A stretch of DNA of 64,000 nucleotides from CBDFMR01 sp965249765 (GCA_965249765.1 CBDFMR010000005.1:372001-436000); one strand, 5' to 3'; shown: positions 53,848 through 63,520, counted from the stretch's first letter. Made by a program: numbers and translations. Notes: generated from the letters alone by a model not told the origin.

Positions 53848-56800
53848 ATGCGAACTATTAAAAGCTTGTTTTTTGCCGGGTTAATTCTAGCTTCATGCTC
53901 ACTTAACGGGCAGCTAGTTATGGACTTTAGTGATGACACCAATGCTATCCCTGGATCTACTGTTGATATCGATGTAAATGTCGATGGTTTCACAGATCTG
54001 GTAGTGCTACAACTTTCTATCAATTGGGATTCATTGGTTGTAAGCTTTAATGATGTGCTCAATATAACCACAGACCTAGCTGACTTTACTGATGAAAACA
54101 TAGGTACGCCAGATATGGCTGTAGCTGTAGATGATGGTCAATTGACCATATCATGGACTACCCTTGCCCCACTTGGGCAAAGCTTAGCCGATGGCACTAG
54201 GTTATTTACAATAAGATTAGATGTATTGGGTGATGACTGCGACAATACCAATTTTATAGTGACAGACATGCCCAGAGACATTGAGATTATCGATAAGGAT
54301 TTTAACGAACTTACGACCTCTGAGTCGGGAGGGGAGGTAATGATCCCTGGAAACTGTGGTGGTGGGATACAACCCACACCATGTCCGCTTGCTGGAGACA
54401 CGGATGGAGTAGGGGTAACGTTACCCGAGATTCTTGCGGACAATGCGACCAATGTCTGTCTTCCCGTGACCGTCACCAATTTCGTAGACCTTGAAACCTT
54501 ACAGTTTGGTATGCAGTGGGACACGGATGTACTTACTTATACAGGCATTATAAATGAAGTGTTGCCTGTTGCTATTCTTCTCAATGACTCCAATGCTGCA
54601 AATGGCGATATAAGATATGTATGGTTTGATGACACTGGAATAAACCCACTTCCTCTACCTGATGAGACAGTTATATTTGATATTTGTTTTGATGTATCCG
54701 GCTCTGACGGTGATTTTTCATTGGTAGAGTTTGTTTCATTTCCTGGATTTAATATAGAATTTGCCGCATCAGTCGGTGGTGAGACGGTCGTCCAGCCCTT
54801 CTTTGCAGATTGTGGTTCAGTGACCATAGGACAAGAAGGATTTACCAATAACTTTACACTGGTTGCTTCTGATGAGACCACTGGACAAGGAGGTCAGGTG
54901 TGTGTCGATGTTTCGGCCCTTAATTTTGACAACATCGCTGCTATGCAGTTTTCAATGACATGGGATGAGACCATATTGGATTATAACCATTGTGATGTGA
55001 CCAATTTCCACTCAGATCTTAATATTGCTTGCTCAGCATCCTATTTTAATTTCTTTGGTCCTGATACACTGAGGTTATCATGGATTGCCAGTGATGGGCA
55101 AGGCGTAGATATTCCCGATGAAGAGATATTGTTTTCGGTGTGCTTCGACGTGATTGGCGATTGTGATGATATCTCACCGTTTAATTTTATAAGCGTTCCT
55201 GGTGTGCCTATAGAGATCGGCGATGGCAACGACCAGGCCGTGACACCTGTAGATTTAGTTTCTGGTTCTGTAACTATTACATGTCAGAAAACTATAGATA
55301 TGGACATAACTCAACCGGATTGCTTTGGCGACTTTGGTACTGCCACTGCAACAGTCAATGGTGACATGGGTACCGTAACTTACACCTGGGAAGCTTGTGC
55401 CGGTGGACCTACACTAGCCAATGGTCCTACCATCAACCAACCGGGATGTGCATGCTATCGTCTTACAGTTAGTGATGACAATGGATCATGTACTGCCGAG
55501 GTCAATTTTGATTGCCCAGCAGAGATAACTGTAACAGTAAACTCCACTGATGCTACTTGTACAGCTGGAGGCTCTATAGAAATAATAGCTTCAGGAGGTA
55601 CGGGCACACTGGAGTGCATGATTGCTGATATGAACCAATGCTCCAAAGATAATTTAGCGGCAGGAGACTATACCGTTAAAGTAACAGACAGCAATGGATG
55701 TACGGAAGAAAGGACCGTCACCATAGACAATGAGGACGATATCATTCTAGAATCTGATATTAAGCATGTAGATTGTGATGGACTGGGAGCGATAGACCTC
55801 ACTGTTGTGGGTGGAGTTGATCCGACCTTTATATGGTCTGACAATGTTCCTTTTGGTGCTGAAAATAACGAAGATCAAACAGGACTAGAGACAGGATCCT
55901 ATACTGTCAATGTAACTGACGGAGATTGCATGGCCAATGCTGAGTACTTTATATTGGATGAAAGACCTGACTTCGTCATTACAGGTACTGTCACCCATAT
56001 ATCATGCAATGGAGAAGATGATGGATCGATCGAAGTCACACCATCTGGTGGTTGTCCTGGGTATGATATCGACCCCATTGATCTTACGGGTCTGGGACGT
56101 GGCAGTCATACGGTGACAGTAACAGATGCAAGCGGTCAATCTGGTACAGCTACGTTTACAGTAAATGAGCCAGATGTTTTGGAAATTACAGGATTTGTTG
56201 TAGTCAACACTACCGGAAGTGATGGTAGTATTGATATCACTGTAATGGGTGGCACAGAAGATTATATGTACAGTTGGGTAGGACCCGGTAACCCTCCATT
56301 TATGTCTTCGAATCAAGATATTAACAACCTTATCAATGGAGAGTACTGTGTTACGGTGACTGATGCTAATGATTGCTCTGTTACAATGTGTGATACAGTA
56401 GAGTTTATAAGTACTGTTATTATCATTGACAATATAACAGTGACCTCAGACTTAAATGGAGCTGATGTCTCATGCCCAGGATTTTGTGATGGAGTGATAG
56501 ATGCAGATTTGATCAATGCACAAGGTGTTGTCAGTATCTTAGCCACATCAGATGGGAATCCCAATGTAACAGGGTCATCATTTCCTTTGACGGGATTATG
56601 CGCTGGTGACTATGACATTTTGGTTACAGACGAACTTGGAAATACGGGAACTGCAACCATAACGCTTGAAGATCCTCCGGCCCTCACTGCAGTGGTAGAC
56701 GATATCGGATGTTCGCAACCCAATACTAGTACAGGATTTATACTGATATCCACATCTGGCGGGACCGGTGAAATTTACTATGATTGGACAGGAGGTGCTA

Positions 56801-57216
56801 GTCCTACTGAGCAGGATTTAAATGGAGCAAGTGCAGGCATTTATACCAACTTCATTACAGATGACAATGGTTGTGAGTTTATGTTAGAAAATATAGAGGT
56901 GGAACTTTGTATAACAGATGACTGTAATGGAGCTGAATGCTATACCGCCTTAAATGTCATCACTCCCAATGGAGATGGGTACAATGAAAACTTTGAGATA
57001 TGCTGCATCTCTAACAATGACAATACATTGGAGATCTATGACAGATGGGGGAAAAGGGTATTTAGGATGGATAATTACGACAACTCCTGGAGAGGTGAGG
57101 ACGAGTCGGGTACGCGCCTACAGGAAGGAGCATATTATTGGGTGTTGAATGTAAACTTTGGCAGTGGTGACAACAGATTATTTAAAGGAACAGTGACTAT
57201 TCTTAGAAATCGATAG
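53848..57216 (+). CDS. T9SS-secreted adhesin with cohesin-like and SprB-like repeats
   Basis: A 1122-residue protein with an N-terminal export signal (MRTIKSLFFAGLILASCSLN; the LASC could be a lipobox). Three cohesin-like domains occupy about residues 20-165, 185-330 and 335-480, each with a repeated motif like VVLQLSINWDSLVVSFNDV, LETLQFGMQWDTDVLTYTGI and AAMQFSMTWDETILDYNHC. Five or six SprB-like repeats (for example NLAAGDYTVKVTDSNGCTEE and LINGEYCVTVTDANDCSVTM) follow, then a CHU_C/type B sorting domain (NVITPNGDGYNENFEI). It is 12 bases from its PorP/SprF partner. Confidence 0.92.
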   Translation: MRTIKSLFFAGLILASCSLNGQLVMDFSDDTNAIPGSTVDIDVNVDGFTDLVVLQLSINWDSLVVSFNDVLNITTDLADFTDENIGTPDMAVAVDDGQLTISWTTLAPLGQSLADGTRLFTIRLDVLGDDCDNTNFIVTDMPRDIEIIDKDFNELTTSESGGEVMIPGNCGGGIQPTPCPLAGDTDGVGVTLPEILADNATNVCLPVTVTNFVDLETLQFGMQWDTDVLTYTGIINEVLPVAILLNDSNAANGDIRYVWFDDTGINPLPLPDETVIFDICFDVSGSDGDFSLVEFVSFPGFNIEFAASVGGETVVQPFFADCGSVTIGQEGFTNNFTLVASDETTGQGGQVCVDVSALNFDNIAAMQFSMTWDETILDYNHCDVTNFHSDLNIACSASYFNFFGPDTLRLSWIASDGQGVDIPDEEILFSVCFDVIGDCDDISPFNFISVPGVPIEIGDGNDQAVTPVDLVSGSVTITCQKTIDMDITQPDCFGDFGTATATVNGDMGTVTYTWEACAGGPTLANGPTINQPGCACYRLTVSDDNGSCTAEVNFDCPAEITVTVNSTDATCTAGGSIEIIASGGTGTLECMIADMNQCSKDNLAAGDYTVKVTDSNGCTEERTVTIDNEDDIILESDIKHVDCDGLGAIDLTVVGGVDPTFIWSDNVPFGAENNEDQTGLETGSYTVNVTDGDCMANAEYFILDERPDFVITGTVTHISCNGEDDGSIEVTPSGGCPGYDIDPIDLTGLGRGSHTVTVTDASGQSGTATFTVNEPDVLEITGFVVVNTTGSDGSIDITVMGGTEDYMYSWVGPGNPPFMSSNQDINNLINGEYCVTVTDANDCSVTMCDTVEFISTVIIIDNITVTSDLNGADVSCPGFCDGVIDADLINAQGVVSILATSDGNPNVTGSSFPLTGLCAGDYDILVTDELGNTGTATITLEDPPALTAVVDDIGCSQPNTSTGFILISTSGGTGEIYYDWTGGASPTEQDLNGASAGIYTNFITDDNGCEFMLENIEVELCITDDCNGAECYTALNVITPNGDGYNENFEICCISNNDNTLEIYDRWGKRVFRMDNYDNSWRGEDESGTRLQEGAYYWVLNVNFGSGDNRLFKGTVTILRNR

Positions 57217-57228
57217 AATATTAAGACC

Positions 57229-58179
57229 ATGAAGAATATTAAATATATAGTTAGCCTGATAGTTCTCATGATGATAGGTATAGGCGTATCGGCTCAGCAG
57301 CGTTACTTTGATGAGCGCTACGTATATACCCAGCACTTTACCAATCCTGTATTTGTCAATCCCGGAGCTACTGGAATAAATGGATACTCCCAGGTTCTAT
57401 TTAATTATAGAAATAAGTGGGCTACATTTCCAGGTTCGCCAAAGACAATTACTTTTAGCTATGATGGACCATTGGCTGATCGACTGTCCATAGGAGCACT
57501 GGTGCTTACGGATGAAAATGGAGTACTTGAGACGACTAAAGGTCAATTGTCATTTGCATATGGAATAGAATCTCCGTCCAATAAGGTAAGTTTTGGCCTG
57601 TCACTAGAGTATATACAACATAAGGTAGCGAGTGGTACTTTGAATAATGAGTTGATAAATATCCAGGATGCTTTGGTGCTCAATAGGCTCGATGGCAATG
57701 CCTTCTTTGATGTTTCCTTCGGGGTGTATGGCGTATATCAGGACAAGTTTAAGTATGGCATCGCTGTACCAGCATTAATAGATTCTAAGCTCTCTGATGA
57801 AGATCAAGACTCGATAGGTCGAGAGCAAGGCTATATATTTAATTTTGGTTACTCGCATTACATGGCTGATAAAGACATAAGGGTAGAACCGTCTATCTGG
57901 GTCAAGAAGCTGATGTTTGTTCCTACGTTTGTTGATGTCAATGTCTTATTAGAATTCCTTGAGGGTGACCTTCGTGGAGGACTGACATACGGCATTGGTG
58001 CTGATGAACGGTGGGGATTTCTTGTTGGCACCAGAGTCAATAATTTGAGACTTGATTATTCTTATAATATATCTCGTAATGAGTTTCAAGATTTCAATAA
58101 TGGGTCTCATGAGTTTACCATCGGCCTCAATATAGGTCGGGACAAGAAGATGATGACTGTTCAGGGCACCGAAATGTAG
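57229..58179 (+). CDS. PorP/SprF family T9SS outer-membrane protein
   Basis: A 316-residue protein with a signal peptide (MKNIKYIVSLIVLMMIGIGV, then SAQ) and a PorP/SprF-type barrel: YTQHFTNPVFVNPGATGING, YSQVLFNYRNKWATFPGSPK, and a terminal YSYNISRNEFQDFNNGSHEF. Such proteins are outer-membrane partners needed for surface export of SprB-like adhesins, and it follows the adhesin gene with no gap for another promoter. Confidence 0.95.
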   Translation: MKNIKYIVSLIVLMMIGIGVSAQQRYFDERYVYTQHFTNPVFVNPGATGINGYSQVLFNYRNKWATFPGSPKTITFSYDGPLADRLSIGALVLTDENGVLETTKGQLSFAYGIESPSNKVSFGLSLEYIQHKVASGTLNNELINIQDALVLNRLDGNAFFDVSFGVYGVYQDKFKYGIAVPALIDSKLSDEDQDSIGREQGYIFNFGYSHYMADKDIRVEPSIWVKKLMFVPTFVDVNVLLEFLEGDLRGGLTYGIGADERWGFLVGTRVNNLRLDYSYNISRNEFQDFNNGSHEFTIGLNIGRDKKMMTVQGTEM

Positions 58180-58213
58180 GACTTCGATTATTCGCTATAG
58201 GACAAATGCCTAA

Positions 58214-58533
58214 ATAAGGTTGACCAGTTTCTTACGATTTATTCAACTTCATTGAAGAGATTACATCTCGATTCTGATTATTACTTCAAATGACTCTGTC
58301 ATCTCCGGCTGTTTTCGTTTGCCTAATTTAGCTAATTTATTTTCATATTCTATTGGTGTACTTCTTCTCAAACCAATGTGTGGTTTCTCTTTCAAGTTCG
58401 CTAACAGAGTGCTTTCCAGACTCGAACTCATTTACCAACTTCCACTTGAACTCTTCTGTGCATTTTCTTTGCTTTGAAATCTTTCTGACATTGGCATTCA
58501 TACATTGACTTTTTTCAAAACGGTCAACCTATA
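58214..58533 (-). mobile_element. IS3-derived miniature element
   Basis: A 314-base unit (58217-58530) with inverted ends AGGTTGACCAGTTT and AGGTTGACCGTTTT, bordered by the direct repeat ATA on both sides (58214-58216 and 58531-58533), as expected for IS3-family duplications of three to four bases. It contains the start of orfA joined directly to the end of orfB, so most of the transposase has been removed. Confidence 0.8.
58261..58501 (-). pseudogene. orfA-orfB junction remnant of an IS3 transposase
   Basis: The ATG at 58501 begins MNANVRKISKQRKCTEEFKW, then KLVNEFESGKHSVSELERE, a typical IS3 OrfA N-terminal helix-turn-helix. Overlapping it in another frame, KPHIGLRRSTPIEYENKLAK and the rest to a stop at 58261 match the C-terminus of OrfB. 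The change between the two lies near GAGAAACC. Confidence 0.82.
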
Positions 58534-58579
58534 TCAGGACGTACAACGTACACTTCCCTAATCCCTCTCACTCTCCACA

Positions 58580-59488
58580 TTACCTCGGCACCCTCACTTG
58601 ATATGTATTCTTCACCACGGTCAACTTATTGTCTCGCAACCAAGGGTTGTATAGCTTTAGGACTCTGTAAGAAATGCCATATTCGTCAGCAAATTTTTTC
58701 CAGCTGGGTACTGATTTATCTATAGTCACCACATAAAAGTCAGACAGTGGTGGATACATCTCATTGGCATCTACATAGAAGCCAAAATTGGAAGGATTTG
58801 ATACTATTTCCTTTATAGCGATCAACCTAAACAGATATCTGCTGGTCTCTTCGTTGATATTGAGATCGTAATAACTCTCTTCACCTTGTGACTTAAGAAT
58901 CTTTCTAAAGTTTGTCGGACCTACATTATATGACGCCGCCGCATTGGTCCAAGTGCCAAATCGTTTTTTAAGTTGCTTGATATATTTACACGCCGCCAAT
59001 GTTGCTTTTTCGACATGATATCGCTCGTCAACTTCATCATTTATCTCCAGACCCATTTCTTTGCCTGCAGCCTTTCTAAACTGCCAGAACCCTTTTGCAT
59101 TGGTTGGAGAAACGACATTCCTCAGGCTACTCTCTGCCACAGCGAGGAATTTGAAATCATCGGGTACTCCTTGTTCCATCAAGACCCTTTCCATTATCGG
59201 GAAATACTTGTTGGACTTTTTAAGATTCATCATGGTATTAGAATGCCAGTAAGAGTTGACAAGTAGTTCTCTGTCAAGGCGTTCTTTCGTATCGAAATTA
59301 GAAGGCATTTCTTCGCCTGCGAAGCTAAAAACACGATTGAGATCAACGGGCTCAATGATTTGTGGTAAATTATGTGGCTCATCAATGACCGTACTGTTTT
59401 CACCTCCATCTGTAGTATATGAAACAAAGATGAGTAAGGTAAAAATCAGACCTGATGCAAGGGTAAAAATCTTTATTCGCTTTTCCAT
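58580..59488 (-). CDS. Lytic transglycosylase, MltD-like
   Basis: A 302-residue exported or anchored enzyme that cuts peptidoglycan glycan strands. The N-terminus has a membrane helix (MEKRIKIFTLASGLIFTLLI). The catalytic SLT domain carries LAVAESSLRNVVSPTNAKGF (catalytic Glu in AESS), GFWQFRKAAGKEMGL and ASYNVGPTNFRK. A LysM-like C-terminal segment (VVTIDKSVPSWKKFADEYGI, then YRVLKLYNPWL) should bind glycan. Likely in a minus-strand group with DUF2480 and scpB upstream. Confidence 0.9.
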   Translation of the reverse strand: MEKRIKIFTLASGLIFTLLIFVSYTTDGGENSTVIDEPHNLPQIIEPVDLNRVFSFAGEEMPSNFDTKERLDRELLVNSYWHSNTMMNLKKSNKYFPIMERVLMEQGVPDDFKFLAVAESSLRNVVSPTNAKGFWQFRKAAGKEMGLEINDEVDERYHVEKATLAACKYIKQLKKRFGTWTNAAASYNVGPTNFRKILKSQGEESYYDLNINEETSRYLFRLIAIKEIVSNPSNFGFYVDANEMYPPLSDFYVVTIDKSVPSWKKFADEYGISYRVLKLYNPWLRDNKLTVVKNTYQVRVPR

Positions 59489-59570
59489 AAGCTATTGATT
59501 TGGAGTTTTCTTATTCTCTTAAATAATTAGAACCTGAAATGTATTCAAAATATTGAATCGAAATATGATA

Positions 59571-60101
59571 TTAACGTTTGTCTAATACTCGTGGTCTCTT
59601 AAAAATAGGAACGGTCGAACAAGGCTCACCGTACATGATGCTCTGGGCATAGAGCTGTAATTTTCTCGTTATTTCTTGATACGCTGATGCCGGAACATCT
59701 TTTTCTCCACATCCTTTTATAACGACGCGGTCTCCCTCATAACCAGAATAGTCCACCTGAGATATCACATTCTTAAAATGATGGGTAAGATAAGTTTGTC
59801 TATCCCCTTGAAAAACATCAGCGGCGATCGGAGCTGCTGCAGCACTTACTAGCATATATGCCCACATGGGGATAATGGCATCACTACTGCAGAAGACAAG
59901 TAATACCTTGCCCTCGTACTCATTCCAGTCATGTTCCTTTAATGCCAGCCGAAAATCTTTCTCTTTAAGGATAAGTTCTTTGAATAAAAATGGCTTGAGA
60001 TCAAGCTCTATCATTTCTGTCTTAGGAAAATATTCCTCTAGATTGATGGTCTTGATGCCACTATTGGTAACCCTATTCACTAATGGATTAACATCATTCA
60101 T
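59571..60101 (-). CDS. DUF2480 family protein
   Basis: A 176-residue cytoplasmic protein of DUF2480, a family almost limited to Bacteroidota and of unknown role. Characteristic stretches are INLEEYFPKTEMIELDLKPF and FCSSDAIIPMWAYMLVSAAA, and the cysteine-bearing RVVIKGCGEKDVP. Its start overlaps the scpB stop by four bases (ATGA), so it is co-translated with a chromosome-segregation factor. Confidence 0.88.
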   Translation of the reverse strand: MNDVNPLVNRVTNSGIKTINLEEYFPKTEMIELDLKPFLFKELILKEKDFRLALKEHDWNEYEGKVLLVFCSSDAIIPMWAYMLVSAAAAPIAADVFQGDRQTYLTHHFKNVISQVDYSGYEGDRVVIKGCGEKDVPASAYQEITRKLQLYAQSIMYGEPCSTVPIFKRPRVLDKR

Positions 60102-60706
60102 TCTTCTTCACTTACAATTGATTCATGCAATTGTTCAACTTCCTCTATCGGTGCTGGTTCTCCTATTTGATTATCTACCTGTTTAAAGTCTCTCAACTTG
60201 GGCATCTCCTTTGTCGACTTTAATCCAAAGTAATCGAGAAATTTATTGGAGGTAGAATACAACAATGGCCTTCCTGGAGCGTCCCTTCTACCGTGGATTT
60301 CCACCAACTCTTTCTCAAGGAGTTTTTGTACAGAGTAATCACAGTTTACTCCTCTTATCTGTTCCATCTCTGACTTGGTCACTGGCTGTTTGTATGCGAT
60401 AATAGATAACGTCTCCAAGGCTGCTTTTGAAAGACGTCTTCTATTTTGAAACTTTACGTATTGACTTATCGTATCAAAGAATGCACCCTTGGTTAAAAAT
60501 TGATACCCACCTGATATCTCAGTTAGCTCAATGGCAGAGAAATCAGTGGCGTACTTTTGAATTATTAATTCTAGGGAACTCTCGATATCTTTATTTTCTA
60601 CTTCTATTTCCAAGGCTTCTTCCAAGCATCTTTTTAGCTCTCGTTTAGAGATAGCTTGTTCACTGACGAAAATCAAAGATTCTATATGTAATGCTAATTT
60701 GTCCAA
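60098..60706 (-). CDS. scpB: Segregation and condensation protein B
   Basis: A 202-residue kleisin-associated subunit of the SMC-ScpAB complex. The two winged-helix domains are visible (MDKLALHIESLIFVSEQAIS, and RRLSKAALETLSIIAYKQPV, then TKSEMEQIRGVNCDYSVQKL and GRPLLYSTSNKFLDYFGLKS). The C-terminus is acidic. scpA is not in the window. Confidence 0.94.
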   Translation of the reverse strand: MDKLALHIESLIFVSEQAISKRELKRCLEEALEIEVENKDIESSLELIIQKYATDFSAIELTEISGGYQFLTKGAFFDTISQYVKFQNRRRLSKAALETLSIIAYKQPVTKSEMEQIRGVNCDYSVQKLLEKELVEIHGRRDAPGRPLLYSTSNKFLDYFGLKSTKEMPKLRDFKQVDNQIGEPAPIEEVEQLHESIVSEEE

Positions 60707-60741
60707 TACGGGTTCAATTTTTTACAAAGTTATCAGAATGT

Positions 60742-61110
60742 TTATAACCCCTTCCTGAAAGTGTAGACCAAAATACTAACGAGAGTAAACATCCCGGCAC
60801 CTAGGAAAAATGTAATTGTATTATTTTTTCTAGATTCAGTCTTTTGCCATCTATTCAGGGGAGTATCAGCCTTTTTATCCAGATACAAACCATAAAGGAA
60901 GTTTCCTTCATCATTCTTTTCTATTTCTAGTCTCACTAACTCGGCGCCTAGAAAGAAACTGTACTCCTTTGTTTCCAATACATCAAAGTCAACATCCAGG
61001 ATAGTAGCATTGCAGTAGATAAGAACATTACAACTCTCTTCGCCATGATAGATGCCCACGTCAAACTTTTTCCCGCGGTAATCAAGATATGTCTAGGTGA
61101 ACTGACTCAT
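60742..61110 (-). pseudogene. Small membrane protein with early stop codon
   Basis: A protein with a C-terminal membrane helix (ITFFLGAGMFTLVSILVYTF) and an N-terminal beta-rich domain (CNVLIYCNATILDVDFDVLE). The frame from the ATG at 61110 reads MSQFT, a TAG at 61093-61095, then TYLDYRGKKFDVGIYHG and onward; a single CAG-to-TAG-like change would explain it. A GTG at 61059 could restart translation and give 105 residues. I recognise no family, and both a pseudogene and a real shorter gene are possible. Confidence 0.5.
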
Positions 61111-61166
61111 GAATATTATGGTTATAACGAATTATATGCCAGTTTAGATTCATAATTTGGAAAATC

Positions 61167-61502
61167 ATGAAAGTAGAAGAAAAAGAAGTCTTGAGAAAGA
61201 AGATTCAGAATTTAATACTTAAGTCAGAAGAGGATGTCGTTGACTTAGAGGATTTGACGCAACCCATTAGTCCAGAAAACTCAATTGGCCGTGTCTCACG
61301 CATGGATGCTATCAATAATAAAAGTGTTATGGAAGCTGCTCTGAGAAATAAGAAGAAGAAGTTGAGCCAACTGAGAATATCACTATCAAAGATTGACGAT
61401 GAGGGATTCGGTATGTGCTCACATTGTGGCAATGAAATTCAGCAAGCAAGATTGATATTTATGCCAGAAAGTTCCAGATGTATTAGGTGTGCTGATAGAT
61501 AG
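61167..61502 (+). CDS. TraR/DksA-type zinc-finger protein
   Basis: A 111-residue protein with an N-terminal helical coiled coil and a C-terminal four-cysteine zinc finger, CSHCGNEIQQARLIFMPES then CIRC. This is the DksA/TraR layout, binding RNA polymerase near its secondary channel, though here the acidic tip residues of classical DksA are not evident. Followed by a hairpin with poly-T or poly-A flanks. Confidence 0.88.
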   Translation: MKVEEKEVLRKKIQNLILKSEEDVVDLEDLTQPISPENSIGRVSRMDAINNKSVMEAALRNKKKKLSQLRISLSKIDDEGFGMCSHCGNEIQQARLIFMPESSRCIRCADR

Positions 61503-61554
61503 GGGCAAAAAAAATGCAGGGAACACGTTGATTCGTAATACCCTGCATAACCCC
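61502..61554 (-). terminator. Hairpin terminator, minus orientation favoured
   Basis: ATGCAGGG (61514-61521) and CCCTGCAT (61541-61548) form an 8-bp stem, with GGGG and CCCC further out. On the minus strand it is followed by eight T residues; on the plus strand by AACCCC and A-rich DNA. It could end DksA transcripts on the plus strand poorly, or a minus-strand small RNA well. Confidence 0.55.
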
Positions 61555-61747
61555 AAAAAAACCAATTGAAAACAATTTATTTTTATCTCCTCACGGGGAT
61601 TGTCTAATGCTTCTCAAAGTGCATGGGTGAATGCCCTTCGTTATATTGAGACGGTTGGATATTCATAAACCACAGAAATAGTATAAAAAATTAAAAAATT
61701 TGCTTTTCATTAACGTAAACAGCAGATTATCAGATAAATAGAGAAAA

Positions 61748-63118
61748 TTGACAAAAATTAAAAAAATATTCATTTGTGGCAATTGTGGCGTAGAATCCCT
61801 TAAATGGGTGGGGAAATGTCCCTCGTGTAGTGAATGGAATACCATAATAGAGGAAATAATTAGTAAAGAGACTACGTCGGAAAAGAAGCACAAAGACTGG
61901 AATACAGACAACAAGGATACAAAACCAATTTCGATTTCTGACATTGTGGCTGGAAATAGCCATCGTGTTGTCACAACAGATCCAGAATTGAATAGAGTTT
62001 TGGGTGGGGGTATCGTTGCGGGAAGCATGGTTTTAATCGCAGGCCAACCTGGTATTGGAAAATCAACCTTATTGTTGCAGATTTCAGGATCTCTAAGGGA
62101 TAAGATCCTCTATGTGTCGGGAGAAGAAAGTGCTGAGCAGATAAAAATGCGAGCTGAGCGAATGAATGTCACCAATGATGAATGTTACATTCTGACGGAG
62201 ACCAACGTAAATAAGGTGCTTACCCAAGCTCAGTCTTTAAGTCCTTCATTGCTGATTATAGATTCCATCCAAACATTGTCTTCTCCATATATTGATTCTG
62301 CATCAGGATCGATATCTCAAATAAGAGAATGTGCGGCAGCCCTTCAACAGTATGCTAAATCTACCAATGTACCGGTCTTTATTATTGGGCATATCAATAA
62401 AGAAGGATCGATTGCTGGTCCCAAACTTATGGAGCACATTGTAGATGTAGTACTACAATTTGAAGGTGATAGACACTACTCATATCGTATTCTAAGAACA
62501 GGTAAGAATAGATTTGGGAGTACAGATGAGATAGGAATATATGAGATGCACTCTACAGGCATGAGACCTGTGACCAATCCATCAGAGATGCTTCTATCCC
62601 AAAACAAGGATCGACTATCTGGGTCAAGTGTTGGTGTGAGTCTTGAAGGGAATCGACCCTTGCTCATAGAAACACAAGCTTTAGTAAGTCAGTCGGTGTA
62701 TGGAACACCACAGCGATCAGCCACTGGTTATGACAATCGTCGACTCAACATGTTATTGGCTGTAATGGAAAAAAGGTGTGGTCTTCCATTTAGTCAAAAG
62801 GATGTCTTTCTAAATATGGCTGGAGGGCTCAAGGTATCTGATCCGGCCATTGATCTTTCAGTGGTGACTGCGCTGATATCATCACTGCAGGATATTTATG
62901 TTGAGAACAAGGTCTGCTTCGCTGGGGAAATAGGATTATCAGGAGAAATCAGGACCGTTCCTAAAATTCTTCAACGTATCCAAGAGGCGGAAAAATTGGG
63001 CTTTGCCGCAATCTATCTATCAGAGTACAATATGAAAGGAATAGATCAAGAAAACCATGACATAGAGATTAAAACTATTGGTCATATGGGAGAGTTGATT
63101 GAAAAAATATTTGCCTGA
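61748..63118 (+). CDS. radA: DNA repair protein RadA
   Basis: A 456-residue branch-migration protein. An N-terminal zinc finger (CGNCGVESLKWVGKCPSC), RecA-like Walker A GQPGIGKSTLLLQI, the RadA-specific KNRFGS motif and a Lon-like C-terminal domain (KVSDPAIDLSVVTALISSLQ) are all present. The start codon is TTG at 61748 giving MTKIKKIFICGNCG, which matches the family start. It is directly followed by the DCC-family gene. Confidence 0.95.
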   Translation: MTKIKKIFICGNCGVESLKWVGKCPSCSEWNTIIEEIISKETTSEKKHKDWNTDNKDTKPISISDIVAGNSHRVVTTDPELNRVLGGGIVAGSMVLIAGQPGIGKSTLLLQISGSLRDKILYVSGEESAEQIKMRAERMNVTNDECYILTETNVNKVLTQAQSLSPSLLIIDSIQTLSSPYIDSASGSISQIRECAAALQQYAKSTNVPVFIIGHINKEGSIAGPKLMEHIVDVVLQFEGDRHYSYRILRTGKNRFGSTDEIGIYEMHSTGMRPVTNPSEMLLSQNKDRLSGSSVGVSLEGNRPLLIETQALVSQSVYGTPQRSATGYDNRRLNMLLAVMEKRCGLPFSQKDVFLNMAGGLKVSDPAIDLSVVTALISSLQDIYVENKVCFAGEIGLSGEIRTVPKILQRIQEAEKLGFAAIYLSEYNMKGIDQENHDIEIKTIGHMGELIEKIFA

Positions 63119-63520
63119 TTGAAAATCAATGATAGCATATCGGAAGTTTCAAATAATTATCCAGTGATATTATTTGATGGTGAATGTGCTCTATGCGATT
63201 CCTGGATATCTCATTTGGCAAAATGGGACAAAAAAAGAAAACTCAGATTTGCGAGCCTTCAGTCAGTACATGGCAATAGTGAAGAGATAAAGAACCTAAT
63301 CTATGTGAAAGGGCAAGATTATAATGCTTCGTCTGCAGTCATTATGTCTTTTGCAGCCCTTGGATGTGGATGGTCAATTTTGAAAATATTACTTCTTATT
63401 CCAGTTTTCTTGAGAGATCCTCTTTATAAATTGGTTGCGAGGCATCGATATCAGATTCTAGGGAAGAAGAACATTTGTGGAATTGAGGCACGGAATGACA
63501 ATAGGTTTTTATCAGTCTAG
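63119..63520 (+). CDS. DCC-family (DUF393) thiol-disulphide protein
   Basis: A 133-residue protein with the DUF393 signature FDGECALCDSWISHLAKWDK (DxxCxxC), then a membrane-associated hydrophobic helix (CGWSILKILLLIPVFLRDPL). Family members are proposed thiol-disulphide oxidoreductases. The start is a TTG right at the radA stop (TGATTG), so it is translationally coupled to radA. Confidence 0.82.
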   Translation: MKINDSISEVSNNYPVILFDGECALCDSWISHLAKWDKKRKLRFASLQSVHGNSEEIKNLIYVKGQDYNASSAVIMSFAALGCGWSILKILLLIPVFLRDPLYKLVARHRYQILGKKNICGIEARNDNRFLSV

